A stretch of DNA of 64,000 nucleotides from Deltaproteobacteria bacterium (GCA_016875095.1 VGSG01000003.1:79835-143834); one strand, 5' to 3'. Positions 26,930 through 36,535 are shown, counted from the stretch's first letter. Notes: generated by a model from the letters alone, not told the origin. Translations and numbers: made by a program.

Positions 26930-27484
26930 CTAAACCATGCAGGCCCTCATTCTGCGGGCCACTTCCGTGAACACATCCGCCAAACGTAAGATCCCCACGA
27001 CCTCACCTTTGGACGTGACCAGCAGCGATTGATGATGCCCGAGGATAAGTTGGTGGATGCCCTGATTCAGCGAAGCGTCCTGGTCCACGACCTCTCCTTC
27101 CAGAGGAGAGGAGACCAGTTTGCCCACCTTGCGTTCCGAGGCCTTGCGGCACAGGTCCTCTAGAGGCTGCTTCCACAACTCATATTTGCCGAGCATGGAC
27201 TTAAGGAACTCAGCGCTGAGCCCGTACCCGGAGAGTTTCCTCAGGTCTCCCATCTCCGTGTACGCGGGCTCCAGGCAGCGGATCACGTCCAAGAAACCCA
27301 TCTTGCCGATGACCGTGCCGCTCTTGTCCCGGATCAGCACCGCCCTGAACGGCGCGGATCTGGTTTCGTAGTTGCCGCACGCCTCTTCCAGGGCCAGGAC
27401 CGCTTCGTAGAGCGTTGCGTCCTCGGATATGGTGATATACTCGTCAACAGGAACCATCAGGTTCTTTACCTTTGTGGCTTCCAT
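26930..27484 (-). CDS. CBS-domain pair protein
   Basis: A 184-residue protein (start ATG 27484, GAGAGG eight bases upstream) with two CBS motifs separated by an insert: VKNLMVPVDEYITISEDATLYEAVLAL...AVLIRDKSGTVIGKMGFLDVIR and the second from LVSSPLEGEVVDQDASLNQGIHQLI to VVGILRLADVF. CBS pairs bind adenine nucleotides and regulate transporters or enzymes. It is the third gene of a small operon after a PAS fragment and a pseudo-receiver and lies 47 bases before the DASS gene, so it may gate that transporter (inference). Confidence 0.82.
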   Translation of the reverse strand: MEATKVKNLMVPVDEYITISEDATLYEAVLALEEACGNYETRSAPFRAVLIRDKSGTVIGKMGFLDVIRCLEPAYTEMGDLRKLSGYGLSAEFLKSMLGKYELWKQPLEDLCRKASERKVGKLVSSPLEGEVVDQDASLNQGIHQLILGHHQSLLVTSKGEVVGILRLADVFTEVARRMRACMV

Positions 27485-27498
27485 TCCGACGACCTCTC

Positions 27499-27894
27499 TT
27501 ATTCTTTTGAAACCGAGGCGGCGCGAGCCCTCTTGCGTCGCGCCACCTCTGTTATCTGTTCCGCCAGCTTCGTGATGTCGGTGGGTTTTTGAAGGCAATC
27601 ATACGCTCCCAATTTCATGGCTCGCAAGGAAAAATCCACCGAGCTCTCGTTCGTGAGCATGATCACCTCCGCGGCCGGTTTGGCCGCCTTGATCTCCCGC
27701 AACAACTCCAGGAAGCCCTCCCCTTCATCAGGCACGCCCAATACCACCACATGCACGCGTTGGCTTTGAAGAAATCCAGAGGCTTCCCCGGCCGCAGTAG
27801 CTGTCCTGACCGCAAAGCCGCTCAGCTCCGGCCGCCTCGCCAGGGTCTTGAGGAACTGCTCTTCTTCGTCAACCAGAAGCACCTCTGAATCCAT
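27499..27894 (-). CDS. Pseudo-receiver response regulator lacking the phosphoacceptor Asp
   Basis: A 131-residue receiver fold with acidic residues in LLVDEE, IMLTNES and the Lys in CLQKPTD (about 103). The phosphoacceptor position reads VVVLGVPDEGEG, so the Asp is replaced by Gly53. It cannot be phosphorylated in the normal way and may act as a constitutive or protein-binding switch. It sits 13 bases after the PAS fragment and 14 before the CBS gene. Confidence 0.83.
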   Translation of the reverse strand: MDSEVLLVDEEEQFLKTLARRPELSGFAVRTATAAGEASGFLQSQRVHVVVLGVPDEGEGFLELLREIKAAKPAAEVIMLTNESSVDFSLRAMKLGAYDCLQKPTDITKLAEQITEVARRKRARAASVSKE

Positions 27895-27907
27895 GCCGAT
27901 GCACCAA

Positions 27908-28087
27908 TCAGGCGCCAGCGAACGCCGCTTGTTCGAGGGTTTCCGGCGCCGCGCGACTCATCAGAATCACGCGTTGATCAGGATCCACCACGAGAATGCC
28001 GATAGGCGCCTCATCGATCAATCTCGGCAATTCGATCAACTGATCGCAGAGCCCGCTGATCTGTGGCGGCCGCGAGAGCTGTTTCAC
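27908..28087 (-). CDS. Short PAS-domain fragment (59 residues)
   Basis: A GTG start at 28087 with a perfect AGGAGG eight bases upstream gives a 59-residue product containing LPRLIDEAPIGILVVDPDQRVILMSRAA, the first helix and two strands of a PAS domain, and then stops. A full PAS domain is about 100 residues, so this is either a micro-PAS protein or the remnant of a decayed sensor kinase whose receiver neighbour has also lost its Asp. The good ribosome site argues that it is still translated. Confidence 0.55.
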   Translation of the reverse strand: MKQLSRPPQISGLCDQLIELPRLIDEAPIGILVVDPDQRVILMSRAAPETLEQAAFAGA

Positions 28088-28177
28088 TGCGTGAGCCTCC
28101 TGTGCGCACGCCCTTGATTGGAGCCATGATGAAACATAACGACACAGTGTCCGGGTTTTGCAAAAGAGAAGCAAAGA

Positions 28178-28816
28178 TCAGGAGAGGAATTCGGCCTGTT
28201 GCGGATGATTGCCGAGCCATGTGATCGTCCCGTGCTCGATATCGTAAAACGCGCCTGTCACTTCGAGGCCTCCGCGCTTCACAGCGTCTCTAGTAGCGCT
28301 GCTGGACCGGAAGAGCGTTTCGATCTGGAACCAGACATTCTCCTTGATGGTTTCGCGCAGGAGAGCCGGCTCATCCAATCCTGTGTGTTTGTCCAGCGCC
28401 CTTTCGAAAGCGGGACGGATTTTTTCCATAAGCGGCGCCAGATTGTGGTGAACGGCCGCGGCCTGCACAGCCGCGGTCACGGCGCCGCATCGGGAGTGCC
28501 CGAGCACAACCACCAGCGGCGTGCCCAGGTGAAGCATTGCGTATTCGACAGAGCCGATAATCTCCGGTGAGCACACATTTCCGGCTACGCGTAAGACGAA
28601 GAGGTCCCCAATGCCCTGATCGAACACCAGCTCTAGAGGGACCCGGGAATCAGCGCACGAGACGATTGCCGCCAGAGGCTTCTGGCCTTCGCGAGCGGTT
28701 GAGATCCTGTCTCGTGGCGTCCGTCGAGGCCCTTCGACGCGGTCGTTGACGAACCGGCTATTTCCGTCCTTGAGCAGCGTAAGGGCTTCGGCCGCGGTCA
28801 TGGTCGGTTGCTTCAT
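28178..28816 (-). CDS. Beta-class carbonic anhydrase
   Basis: A 212-residue cytosolic enzyme for CO2/HCO3- interconversion. Zinc ligands are Cys54 in CADSR (with the Asp56-Arg58 dyad) and His107/Cys110 in GHSRCGAV. The start ATG at 28816 lies behind GGGAGG; the frame to 28852 adds a tail with no ribosome site. The length is typical for the family. Bicarbonate supply would suit a carboxylating anaerobe. Confidence 0.92.
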   Translation of the reverse strand: MKQPTMTAAEALTLLKDGNSRFVNDRVEGPRRTPRDRISTAREGQKPLAAIVSCADSRVPLELVFDQGIGDLFVLRVAGNVCSPEIIGSVEYAMLHLGTPLVVVLGHSRCGAVTAAVQAAAVHHNLAPLMEKIRPAFERALDKHTGLDEPALLRETIKENVWFQIETLFRSSSATRDAVKRGGLEVTGAFYDIEHGTITWLGNHPQQAEFLS

Positions 28817-28945
28817 GGAGCGCTCCCTCCCCGCGTTGGGTTCTTCATCCACGAGATTCCCTTTTTGTGGGATTAACGGTCTTAAGCTGCCTCGACTCGG
28901 ACAAAATGTTTGGCAAAAATATTCGAATTCGGAGAGGTTGCCACT

Positions 28946-29896
28946 TTAGGCCGCAGAGACCGCGAAATGCTCCCGCGCATACGCCACCCGTTCCGCAATG
29001 CTCGTGAGGGTATCGTGTTCGGCCTCCACCTTTCGCAGTCTCGGGAGGAGGCCGGCTTTGTTGGCTATCTGGATATTGAGGCCCGGTCGGGCGTTCAGTT
29101 CAAGGACTAGTGGGCCCTTGTCCCTGTCCAGGACTATGTCCACGCCTTGATACCCCAATCCGGTCAGCTCGTGGCAACGCGCGGCCAATTCCAATAATTT
29201 TTCCCAGTCCGGGATTTGCACACCGGCGAGAGCGCGGCCCGTGTCAGGGTGTTCGTTCACGGGCTGGTTTCCCCAGACCGCTCCGAGCGTTCGGCCTGTC
29301 GCTATATCGATGCCCGCGCCGATGGCGCCTTGATGAAGGTTCGCCTTTCCTTCGGACATCCGGGTGGGCAGACGCACCATGGACATGACCGGGACCCCCA
29401 GGAAGACGATGATTCGGATGTCCGGGACTCCCTGGTAGCTGATAGACTCAAAGATAGGATTGAATTCCACTCGGTACTCGATCAGAGCCCGGTCCGGCTG
29501 CCCACCCAGGCTGTAAAGACCGCTCAATAGACTGAAAACGTGATGATTCAGTTCATCGAGGGTGATGATGCGGCCGTCCTGCTTTCTGAACTTGTCGTTG
29601 ATTTGGCCCAGCGCCACGAGAATGCCCTCTCCTCCGCTCCCATGCGCAGGCTTAATAACGAAGCCCTCGCGGTCCCTGACGATCTCGGGGAGGTGCTCCA
29701 CCTGGCCCTCCACTTCGATGACACCGTAGAGTTCCGGCGCAGCGATGCCATTGGCCTGAGCGAGCTGTTTTGTGAGCAACTTGTCGTCAACGAGGGGGTA
29801 TAGACCGCGACGGTTGTATATGAGCGTGTACTGCGCGTTCCTCCGGTTGATCGCGAGCACTCCTCGTTCCCTGAGTCGTCGGATCAGGTTAGTCAT
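28946..29896 (-). CDS. RimK-related ATP-grasp ligase
   Basis: A 316-residue ATP-grasp protein: an ATP-binding lysine in GFVIKPAHGSGGEGI, the EYRVEF segment, and a metal-binding end LVLELNARPGLNIQIAN. It matches the RimK-related 'alpha-L-glutamate ligase-like' group rather than RimK itself. It is four bases downstream of the inactive-transglutaminase membrane protein, the usual partner of this group. The acceptor is unknown; peptide or cell-envelope ligation is a possibility. Confidence 0.85.
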   Translation of the reverse strand: MTNLIRRLRERGVLAINRRNAQYTLIYNRRGLYPLVDDKLLTKQLAQANGIAAPELYGVIEVEGQVEHLPEIVRDREGFVIKPAHGSGGEGILVALGQINDKFRKQDGRIITLDELNHHVFSLLSGLYSLGGQPDRALIEYRVEFNPIFESISYQGVPDIRIIVFLGVPVMSMVRLPTRMSEGKANLHQGAIGAGIDIATGRTLGAVWGNQPVNEHPDTGRALAGVQIPDWEKLLELAARCHELTGLGYQGVDIVLDRDKGPLVLELNARPGLNIQIANKAGLLPRLRKVEAEHDTLTSIAERVAYAREHFAVSAA

Positions 29897-29900
29897 GACT

Positions 29901-31475
29901 TCAGCTCTTCGCGAGGGCCCTGAACCGATAGAGATCCGCCAGGCGATAACCTGTGTATCGGCCCATAAGGAGCGTGATTGCGAGAATCACGAGCAGTAGT
30001 TCCGGAAAGACAAAGACCAGGTGCTCCACAAGCTTCACATTCATGACAAGGAAGGCCAGCGCCGCGGTGATCAGGCTCCCCACTCCTGAGATCAAAGCCT
30101 CGGTGGAGCCTCGCTCTTCCCAGACTACCGACATGCGTTCCACGGTCATGGTGAGGATCACCATAGGGAAAAGCGCCACGGATAGCCCCATAGGGAGTCC
30201 CAGGAGGTGGGTCAGCAAACTGAACGCGGCCATCAAGAGCACCACCACGGTGAGCACCGCTGCAAGCCGTGGAACAACCAGCAATTTCAGATGCTCCAGA
30301 TAGAACCGCACGCCGAGTCCCAACGCCACCAACGCTGAGAAAAGGACAATCCCCCAGAGCAGCCCCGTCTCCCGAAAAGAAAGCCCGATCAGAACCGGCA
30401 TGAAGGTGCCGAATGTCCGAATACCGATCATGTTTCGCAGGAACACGAGTAAGAGAGCGCCGACCGGCACCAAGAGCAATACCCGATACACAGCCTGAGT
30501 TCTCACCGGGAGGCTGAAGAGGGAAAACCGGAGCAGCACGGGTTCCGAGATCTCTCCTCGACGCACCGCGGAGACAACCCCTTCTTCGATTCGAGGGCTC
30601 ACGGACATGACCACCCGAAGCTTGTCTCCGCCTTCTTGGTGGACCAACGGCTCCGGCCCGCGCCACCAGCGCAGCCAGTCATCGGGAACGGGCGACTTGC
30701 CTCTCAGAGGGTCAAAGGAGATCCATTGCTTCTTATGGTGAACTTCAAGCCAGCGGAGCCAGGGCGCCTTTTGGGGAAATTCATATTTCTCCGATTCCAA
30801 GCGCACTCCCGAAACCATTCGCGCGGGAATATCCGCGACCAAGAGCACGTTCACCGCGACCTGGACCTTCTTTTTCAGGGTGGGTTGCGGGCCCAGGAGC
30901 AACTTGACGTTCTCATCGGGCTCGGGCCTGTTCAGACGCTTTATTAATTCAGCGACCATGGTGGGCGTGTCCGCGGACTTGGCCTGGATCTCCGCGATCA
31001 AAGCCTTTGCGGCCTGAAGCGCGGCTTCGTTCAGCTCGGGAGCTTCGATTTTGGGGCGCTCGGTTTCCAGGAGCGGGGCCTTGGTGCGAACCCTCACCAG
31101 GCCCGCCCTGTAATAGAGGCTCTGTTTACCGCTCGCGTTGCGAATGGACCACGTGGCGCGACGGTTACCGTTTTCCATCACGGTCACCAGCCCGTAGCCA
31201 CTGGAGATAAAATGCTCGTCCACCAGCCCGTATCCTCGGGTGCTCGTCGGCACGAACATGGACAGTTTGACCGGACCGCCTTTGGCTGTGAACGAGATGC
31301 TCGCCTCCACATTCCAGACCTCTGACCGGGTGCGGGGACTGAGAGGCAAGTTCAAAACGTAGACCTTGTAGATGAAAATGCCGAGGCCCAGCGCCGTCAA
31401 GACAGCAGCCAACACGTACAGGTGCGCTTTACTCAAGGTCCGGGCGCCTCCGCGGAGAAATCCGGCTTCGCACAC
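29901..31475 (-). CDS. Membrane protein with inactive transglutaminase domain and 7-TM module
   Basis: About 524 residues: an N-terminal membrane helix (KAHLYVLAAVLTALGLGIFIY), a periplasmic region with a transglutaminase-like part lacking a clear Cys-His-Asp triad, and from about residue 340 seven hydrophobic helices. This is the UUP1-type architecture found with RimK-related ligases. The listed start is a GTG at 31475; a TTG at 31436 with GGAGG ten bases upstream is an equally good choice. The retropepsin-like zinc protease that often completes the cluster is absent nearby. Confidence 0.82.
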   Translation of the reverse strand: MCEAGFLRGGARTLSKAHLYVLAAVLTALGLGIFIYKVYVLNLPLSPRTRSEVWNVEASISFTAKGGPVKLSMFVPTSTRGYGLVDEHFISSGYGLVTVMENGNRRATWSIRNASGKQSLYYRAGLVRVRTKAPLLETERPKIEAPELNEAALQAAKALIAEIQAKSADTPTMVAELIKRLNRPEPDENVKLLLGPQPTLKKKVQVAVNVLLVADIPARMVSGVRLESEKYEFPQKAPWLRWLEVHHKKQWISFDPLRGKSPVPDDWLRWWRGPEPLVHQEGGDKLRVVMSVSPRIEEGVVSAVRRGEISEPVLLRFSLFSLPVRTQAVYRVLLLVPVGALLLVFLRNMIGIRTFGTFMPVLIGLSFRETGLLWGIVLFSALVALGLGVRFYLEHLKLLVVPRLAAVLTVVVLLMAAFSLLTHLLGLPMGLSVALFPMVILTMTVERMSVVWEERGSTEALISGVGSLITAALAFLVMNVKLVEHLVFVFPELLLVILAITLLMGRYTGYRLADLYRFRALAKS

Positions 31476-31736
31476 CGGTGATAATCAATCGGAAGTCCCT
31501 CCACACCGAAATTCGAGTCGGCGGCCTCTTCACTCAATCAGAAGCCCGTCGTTTCGGGCGTTTGTTCAAGCGCACGACCCTAAACCCATTCAAGGCCGAA
31601 ACCAAGGCTTGGCAAAGCGGCGTCACCATAGACCCGGCCTCAAGAGGTGTCAATAGACGCACTGACACCGGAATATGCCTCATGGTTCCATTTCTCTGGT
31701 ATAACGTCCCCTGAATAGATGGAGAAGAGGCGTCCT

Positions 31737-32909
31737 ATGGTCAAGACCGGGCTTGAACGGATAATTGAGCGCCCTGACTTACTGGGTCGCGCAGGACGAC
31801 TGGGTCTTCTGTATAATCAGGCATCAGTGGACGCATCCCTGCGCCCCGCCCCCGAACAGATTGCCAGGGCCTTTCCCGGCAAATTGGTAAAGCTCTTTGG
31901 GCCGCAGCACGGCGTTGGTGGGGCCGAGCAAGACAACATGAACGAAACCGAGCACTCAACCCATCCGGTCCTGGGGTTGCCCATTCACAGCCTTTACTCG
32001 GAAACGAGAAGACCTTTGCCGCACATGCTCGACGAGGTGGACACCGTCCTTGTGGACATTCAAGACGTGGGCGCTCGCGTGTACACGTTCGCGACGACGG
32101 TTCTGTATCTTATGGAAGCGTGCGCGACCCACCGGAAACGTCTGGTCGTTCTGGATCGGCCGAATCCGATCAATGGAAAAGATATTGAAGGCAATCTCCT
32201 GGAGCCGGAGTTCGCGTCCTTTGTGGGCCCGCACCCGATTCCCATGCGGCACGGCCTGACGCTCGGGGAACTGATGACTCTCTATAACGAGGTCTACGGC
32301 ATCGGGCCCCGGGTCGAAGTGATAGCAATGGAAGGTTGGCGAAGGGATGCCTATTTCGATCAAACAGGTCTCCCCTGGGTCCTGCCGTCTCCGAACATGC
32401 CGCTCTTGGATACCGCGAACGTATACCCGGGCCAAGTGATACTGGAAGGCTGCAATCTCTCGGAAGGTCGAGGAACCACGAGGCCTTTCGAGTTATTCGG
32501 CGCGCCTTATCTTCACCAGGGCGCGATAATCGACAACATTGAAGATCAAGCGCTCGTCGGCGCTGTTCTCCGAGAGACCGCGTTTCGGCCCACGTTCAAT
32601 AAGTGGGTAAATGAGGTCTGTCACGGCTTCCAGATCCATGTGACCGCGCGGGACATTTATCGGCCGTACCGTGCCACTTTGGCTCTGTTGGCAGCGATCA
32701 TTAAGCTCCATCCACATGACTTCTCGTGGTCCTCTCCGCCGTACGAGTATGTCTACGACAAGCTGCCTGTGGACGTGATCACCGGCAGCTCCAAAGTGCG
32801 GCTCGATCTGGAGCAAGGCCGCTCGGCGCTCGACATGGAGAGAGAATGGGCGGACGACTTGGAGGCCTTTGACCGGCTTAGGTCACGGTTCTTCCTCTAT
32901 ACGCCGTAG
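31737..32909 (+). CDS. NamZ-type exo-muramidase (DUF1343)
   Basis: A 390-residue protein with the DUF1343 landmarks: KLFGPQHGVGG, DEVDTVLVDIQDVGARVYTF, LDRPNPING and LPSPNMPLLDTANVYPGQVILEGCNLSEGRGTTRPF. Members of this family release terminal N-acetylmuramic acid from peptidoglycan fragments. ATG 31737 is preceded by GAGAAGAGG; the ATG at 31719 has no ribosome site. No signal peptide is seen, suggesting cytosolic muropeptide recycling. The M20 peptidase follows on the same strand after about 100 bases. Confidence 0.85.
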   Translation: MVKTGLERIIERPDLLGRAGRLGLLYNQASVDASLRPAPEQIARAFPGKLVKLFGPQHGVGGAEQDNMNETEHSTHPVLGLPIHSLYSETRRPLPHMLDEVDTVLVDIQDVGARVYTFATTVLYLMEACATHRKRLVVLDRPNPINGKDIEGNLLEPEFASFVGPHPIPMRHGLTLGELMTLYNEVYGIGPRVEVIAMEGWRRDAYFDQTGLPWVLPSPNMPLLDTANVYPGQVILEGCNLSEGRGTTRPFELFGAPYLHQGAIIDNIEDQALVGAVLRETAFRPTFNKWVNEVCHGFQIHVTARDIYRPYRATLALLAAIIKLHPHDFSWSSPPYEYVYDKLPVDVITGSSKVRLDLEQGRSALDMEREWADDLEAFDRLRSRFFLYTP

Positions 32910-33014
32910 TCCCACGGTTTTCTCCCTTGACACCTGTCGAATGATTCCACTAAGATAGCAAGCTCCAGCTCTGTTTTCAGGAATGGCGGACGTTTTTCTT
33001 TGTCAGGAGGAAGG

Positions 33015-34238
33015 GTGTCTTTCCCAGAAATCTCCCGACGGGTGGAGGAGCTGCGGGACGAGTGCCTGCGCTTCCTCATCCATATCTGCTCTATTCCTGC
33101 CCTTGGCCCCACAAATCAGGGACAGGGCGAAATGGAGAAGTATCACGTGGTTCGGGAGATGGTGCGCTCGCTCAATCCTGATTCGGAGGTGGAAGTCCAT
33201 GCGCCCGATGACCGTGTGCCCGACGGTGTGAGGCCCAATCTTCTGGCTCTCTTTCACGGAAAGGATACCTCTCGAACGCTCTGGATTTTGACTCACATCG
33301 ACGTGGTGCCTCCCGGGGATCCGAGCCTCTGGGATTCTGATCCATTCAAGCCGTTGGTGAAGGATGGATTCCTTTACGGTCGAGGGGTGGAGGACAATGG
33401 TCAGTCGCTTGCGGCCAGCATTTTTGCCGCACGCGCGGTGAAAGAAACGAGTGGTTTCGGGATCAATGTGGGCCTGGCCCTCGTTTCCGACGAAGAGACG
33501 GGAAGCTTGCTGGGGTTGGACTATGTCCTGAACCAGCGTCCGGACCTCTTCAAGCCGGACGATCTGATACTTGTGCCGGACGCGGGGAGCGAAGACGGCG
33601 ATCACCTGGAGGTTGCTGAAAAGCACCTTCTACAGGTGAAATTCAGGGTGAGAGGTCGGCAGGGCCATGCAAGCGCTCCCCACCGGACCAAGAATACGCT
33701 CAGGGCCGCGGCCCATCTCATCGTCGAACTCGACAATGCCTTGGCAAGGCGATTTCCTGAACAGAACGGCTTCTATAGTCCTCCGGCGAGCACCTTCGAG
33801 CCCACCAGAAAGGACGCCAACGTTCCGAACATCAACACAATCCCCGGTGATGACGTTTTCTATATGGATTGCCGGGTTCTTCCCGATATCTCGCTGACAT
33901 CGGTGCTTGCTGAAATGCGCTCGGTCGCGGCAGAGGTAGGCGAGCGATTCGGCGTGGAGATTTTCCTGGAAGAGCACATGAAGTTCCAGGCCCCCCCGCC
34001 AACCCCCGCGGACGCGCCGGTTGTGCTGGCTCTGGCGCAGGCGGTTCAGGAGGTCTACGGGGTGCAGGCTCGTCCTGTGGGGATCGGAGGGCAGACAGTG
34101 GCGGCGTTCTTCCGCAAGAGGGGCTTACCCGCTGTTGTGTGGGAGAAGATTGTGCAGTGCGCCCACGCGCCGAATGAACGGATTTCCATAGAGAACCTCA
34201 TGGGGAACGCGAAGGTTTTCGCCAGAATGATGATTTAG
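33015..34238 (+). CDS. M20-family metallopeptidase (ArgE/DapE-like)
   Basis: A 407-residue cytosolic hydrolase with the M20 metal site: THIDVVPPGD (His and Asp), GRGVEDNGQS (bridging Asp) and DEETGS (catalytic and ligand Glu), then the dimerisation lid (RVRGRQGHASAPH). The start is taken at GTG 33015 four bases after AGGAGG; a TTG at 33000 lies ahead of the ribosome site. The substrate, likely an N-acyl amino acid or dipeptide, is not evident. Confidence 0.86.
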   Translation: MSFPEISRRVEELRDECLRFLIHICSIPALGPTNQGQGEMEKYHVVREMVRSLNPDSEVEVHAPDDRVPDGVRPNLLALFHGKDTSRTLWILTHIDVVPPGDPSLWDSDPFKPLVKDGFLYGRGVEDNGQSLAASIFAARAVKETSGFGINVGLALVSDEETGSLLGLDYVLNQRPDLFKPDDLILVPDAGSEDGDHLEVAEKHLLQVKFRVRGRQGHASAPHRTKNTLRAAAHLIVELDNALARRFPEQNGFYSPPASTFEPTRKDANVPNINTIPGDDVFYMDCRVLPDISLTSVLAEMRSVAAEVGERFGVEIFLEEHMKFQAPPPTPADAPVVLALAQAVQEVYGVQARPVGIGGQTVAAFFRKRGLPAVVWEKIVQCAHAPNERISIENLMGNAKVFARMMI

Positions 34239-34380
34239 GGCGCATCCCGAGAAGCCGCGGGGAATCGGAGAAGCGGCCGCGAAGCGACAAACGATTTCCC
34301 ATCCGGGAGTGATTGCGCCTTTGGCCTCTGCGGTTCCGGGACACGCCGAGCAGAGGTTGTTTTCAAGGAGGATTGAGGGT

Positions 34381-35826
34381 ATGGATCGTGGTAAACCCGG
34401 GCGCAATGAGCTGTTCCTGGTGGCGCTGACCGGGGCGCTCCTGATCGCGGGATCGCTCATCGCCGACGGCGCGGGACGAGAAGCCCCACCCGCCAAGCGC
34501 GCCGCCGCGCCGCCGCGCCTATCGATTAGCAACGCGGTGGCTATATCTCTGGCGCGAAACCTCCGTATGGCGGAGGGGCGGCTGTCAATCCAGGAAAAAG
34601 AACATCAGCGCCGAGAAGCTTACTCAGACTTCTTTCCCACCCTCGATCTCCAATACATCGCGGAGGCGAACAGATATCAGCAGGCCGGCAACATCCAAGC
34701 CTTCGCGGGATCCCAGGACGCCCGCGCCGCATCCATTGTAACAACTCCGGGCACTCTGGCCGCGGGGTTCAGGGATCAGGTCATGAGCGACTATCCCTAC
34801 CGGATCGATCCGTACCGCACGTTCCTATTGAACGCGACCTTGACCCAGCCATTATTCACTGCGGGCAAACTCCTCAATAACTACAAATACGCTAGATTGG
34901 GCGTTGATTTCCAAGAACTTCAGCTCGAGGTGACCAGGCAAGACCTGATCTTGGACGTCTACGAAGCCTATTACCAGTTACTGCAATCTCAAAAACTCCT
35001 GGAAGTGGCCAATCAGTCCATCATTGCACTTGAATCCCTGAGAAACCAGACGATGGAGTTTTACAAGGCGGGAGTGGTGCCGAAAGTCGATGTGCTTTCC
35101 ACGGAGGGTCAGCTCGCCCAGGCAAGGATTCAAAAAACACAAGCGCAAACGGATATCGAACGATATCGGGCGGCTCTTAATTTCTTGCTCCGTTATCCCC
35201 AGGAAACCCCAACCCAGATCGTGGAGGATATGGCCTATATCCCTTCGCCATACGGCATACCGGAGATTTACCGCACAGCGGCGGGCAACCGCATAGAAAT
35301 CAGGCAGGCAAACATCTCGGTGGAACAGGCATTGTCGCTCGTGAAGGCCGCGCAAGCAGACCTGATCCCCCAGATAAACATCCAGGTGAGCGGGACGCGG
35401 ATGAACGATGACTGGAACCCCTTTGATCCGGAAGCCGTCAACGATTGGAGCGTCAAAGGCATTGCAGCCTGGACCTTGGACATGTTTCGAACCCGTGAGA
35501 CGGTCAAGGAGCGCCGCGCTTCCCAGGCCAAGGCCTTTGTGGCAAGGGAGTTGCTTGTCGAGCAGATCATGCAAGACGTCAAACAGGCGTACGCGGATAT
35601 GAAGCGTTCCGAGAGCGACATATTCAACAACAAGAAGGCGGTGGAATTCAGAACGGAGAGCTTCCGGATCAACCGGGAGCGGTACAAGGAACAGGTCGCC
35701 ACGTACACCGAAGTGCTCGACGCGCAGAGGGAACTGGCGCAGGCGCAGGGTGATTACTATATTTCCTTGATCCAATATAGGATTAATAGGGCCCTCCTGG
35801 AGAGGAGAATGGGCACCCTGCGTTAG
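34381..35826 (+). CDS. TolC-family outer-membrane efflux protein
   Basis: A 481-residue protein starting at ATG 34381 behind CAAGGAGG. An N-terminal hydrophobic segment (LFLVALTGALLIAGSLIADG) serves as signal peptide. Two outer-membrane efflux repeats follow, each with long heptad helices (e.g. EVTRQDLILDVYEAYYQLLQSQKLLEVAN and TEVLDAQRELAQAQGDYY). It would form the trimeric exit duct of a tripartite pump or type I system. No inner-membrane pump or adaptor gene is next to it, only the coiled-coil protein downstream. Confidence 0.88.
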   Translation: MDRGKPGRNELFLVALTGALLIAGSLIADGAGREAPPAKRAAAPPRLSISNAVAISLARNLRMAEGRLSIQEKEHQRREAYSDFFPTLDLQYIAEANRYQQAGNIQAFAGSQDARAASIVTTPGTLAAGFRDQVMSDYPYRIDPYRTFLLNATLTQPLFTAGKLLNNYKYARLGVDFQELQLEVTRQDLILDVYEAYYQLLQSQKLLEVANQSIIALESLRNQTMEFYKAGVVPKVDVLSTEGQLAQARIQKTQAQTDIERYRAALNFLLRYPQETPTQIVEDMAYIPSPYGIPEIYRTAAGNRIEIRQANISVEQALSLVKAAQADLIPQINIQVSGTRMNDDWNPFDPEAVNDWSVKGIAAWTLDMFRTRETVKERRASQAKAFVARELLVEQIMQDVKQAYADMKRSESDIFNNKKAVEFRTESFRINRERYKEQVATYTEVLDAQRELAQAQGDYYISLIQYRINRALLERRMGTLR

Positions 35827-35835
35827 AAACAGGTC

Positions 35836-36300
35836 ATGGTTTCCAAGTCTCCGGAGAATTTGTCCAGGAGCAGGAGAGAAACGGAATTGCGCGGACACCG
35901 ACCGGCCTTTGTCATAGCGGCCCTCAGCATGTCCCTTCTCATAGGCGAACCATGTTCCTTTGCGCAGGAAAGGAGCTCAGCCCCCAGCACTCTCCAAATC
36001 GATCAGAATTTCCTCAAAATAAGTCAGGAAATTTTGCAACGCGAGCTCAAGGAGACACGGCGCTGTATCGACAACGGGTTGCTCAATCTCCGTGATGTGC
36101 GGGGGAATATCAACAGGATCAATCAGGTGGACCTGCTCGACTGTAGGCGACGCCTCTCTCAAATACAGAGGAAGATCCAGCAGCTCGGAAGGGCCGCTGA
36201 GAGGCTGAACATAGAAGCCCAGGCTCAGGCCGCCATTCTCCAGCAAGTGCTCCGCGAAAGACAACGAGCCGCGCGCGTAAGAGGGAAGTCCGACCAGTAA
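35836..36300 (+). CDS. Exported coiled-coil protein downstream of TolC
   Basis: A 154-residue product with a basic N-terminus, a hydrophobic stretch (FVIAALSMSLLIGEPCSFAQ) acting as signal, and a mature part predicted as continuous helix with heptads (NINRINQVDLLDCRRRLSQIQRKIQQLGRAAERL). It begins nine bases after the TolC gene and is probably cotranscribed. It could be a periplasmic partner of the duct; no family is recognised. Confidence 0.68.
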   Translation: MVSKSPENLSRSRRETELRGHRPAFVIAALSMSLLIGEPCSFAQERSSAPSTLQIDQNFLKISQEILQRELKETRRCIDNGLLNLRDVRGNINRINQVDLLDCRRRLSQIQRKIQQLGRAAERLNIEAQAQAAILQQVLRERQRAARVRGKSDQ

Positions 36301-36507
36301 TTTCTGTGGCCGCGGGATTTTTCAAGGGCGGTCGGTGGGGGGCATCGGGCCCCTTGGGGCCGGCGGTTCAGCGCGCACAAATCCACCTCCCACTCTGTCT
36401 TACGGAATACAAGAAAACGCTCCGGCATTTGCGCCTGGGCAACTGTCGGCGCGCTCATTCCCGGCAAGTATGGTCAGAGGGTAAAGAAGATTCGGATGTG
36501 GAGCGGA

Positions 36508-36527
36508 GAGAGCCCCGAGGGGCTCTC
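36508..36527 (-). terminator. Hairpin just downstream of dsrC
   Basis: GAGAGCCCC and GGGGCTCTC form a 9-bp perfect stem with a 2-base loop, starting nine bases after the dsrC stop. It is probably a terminator or 3'-end stabiliser. There is no T-tract on the minus strand. Confidence 0.5.
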
Positions 36528-36535
36528 GGCCGCAC

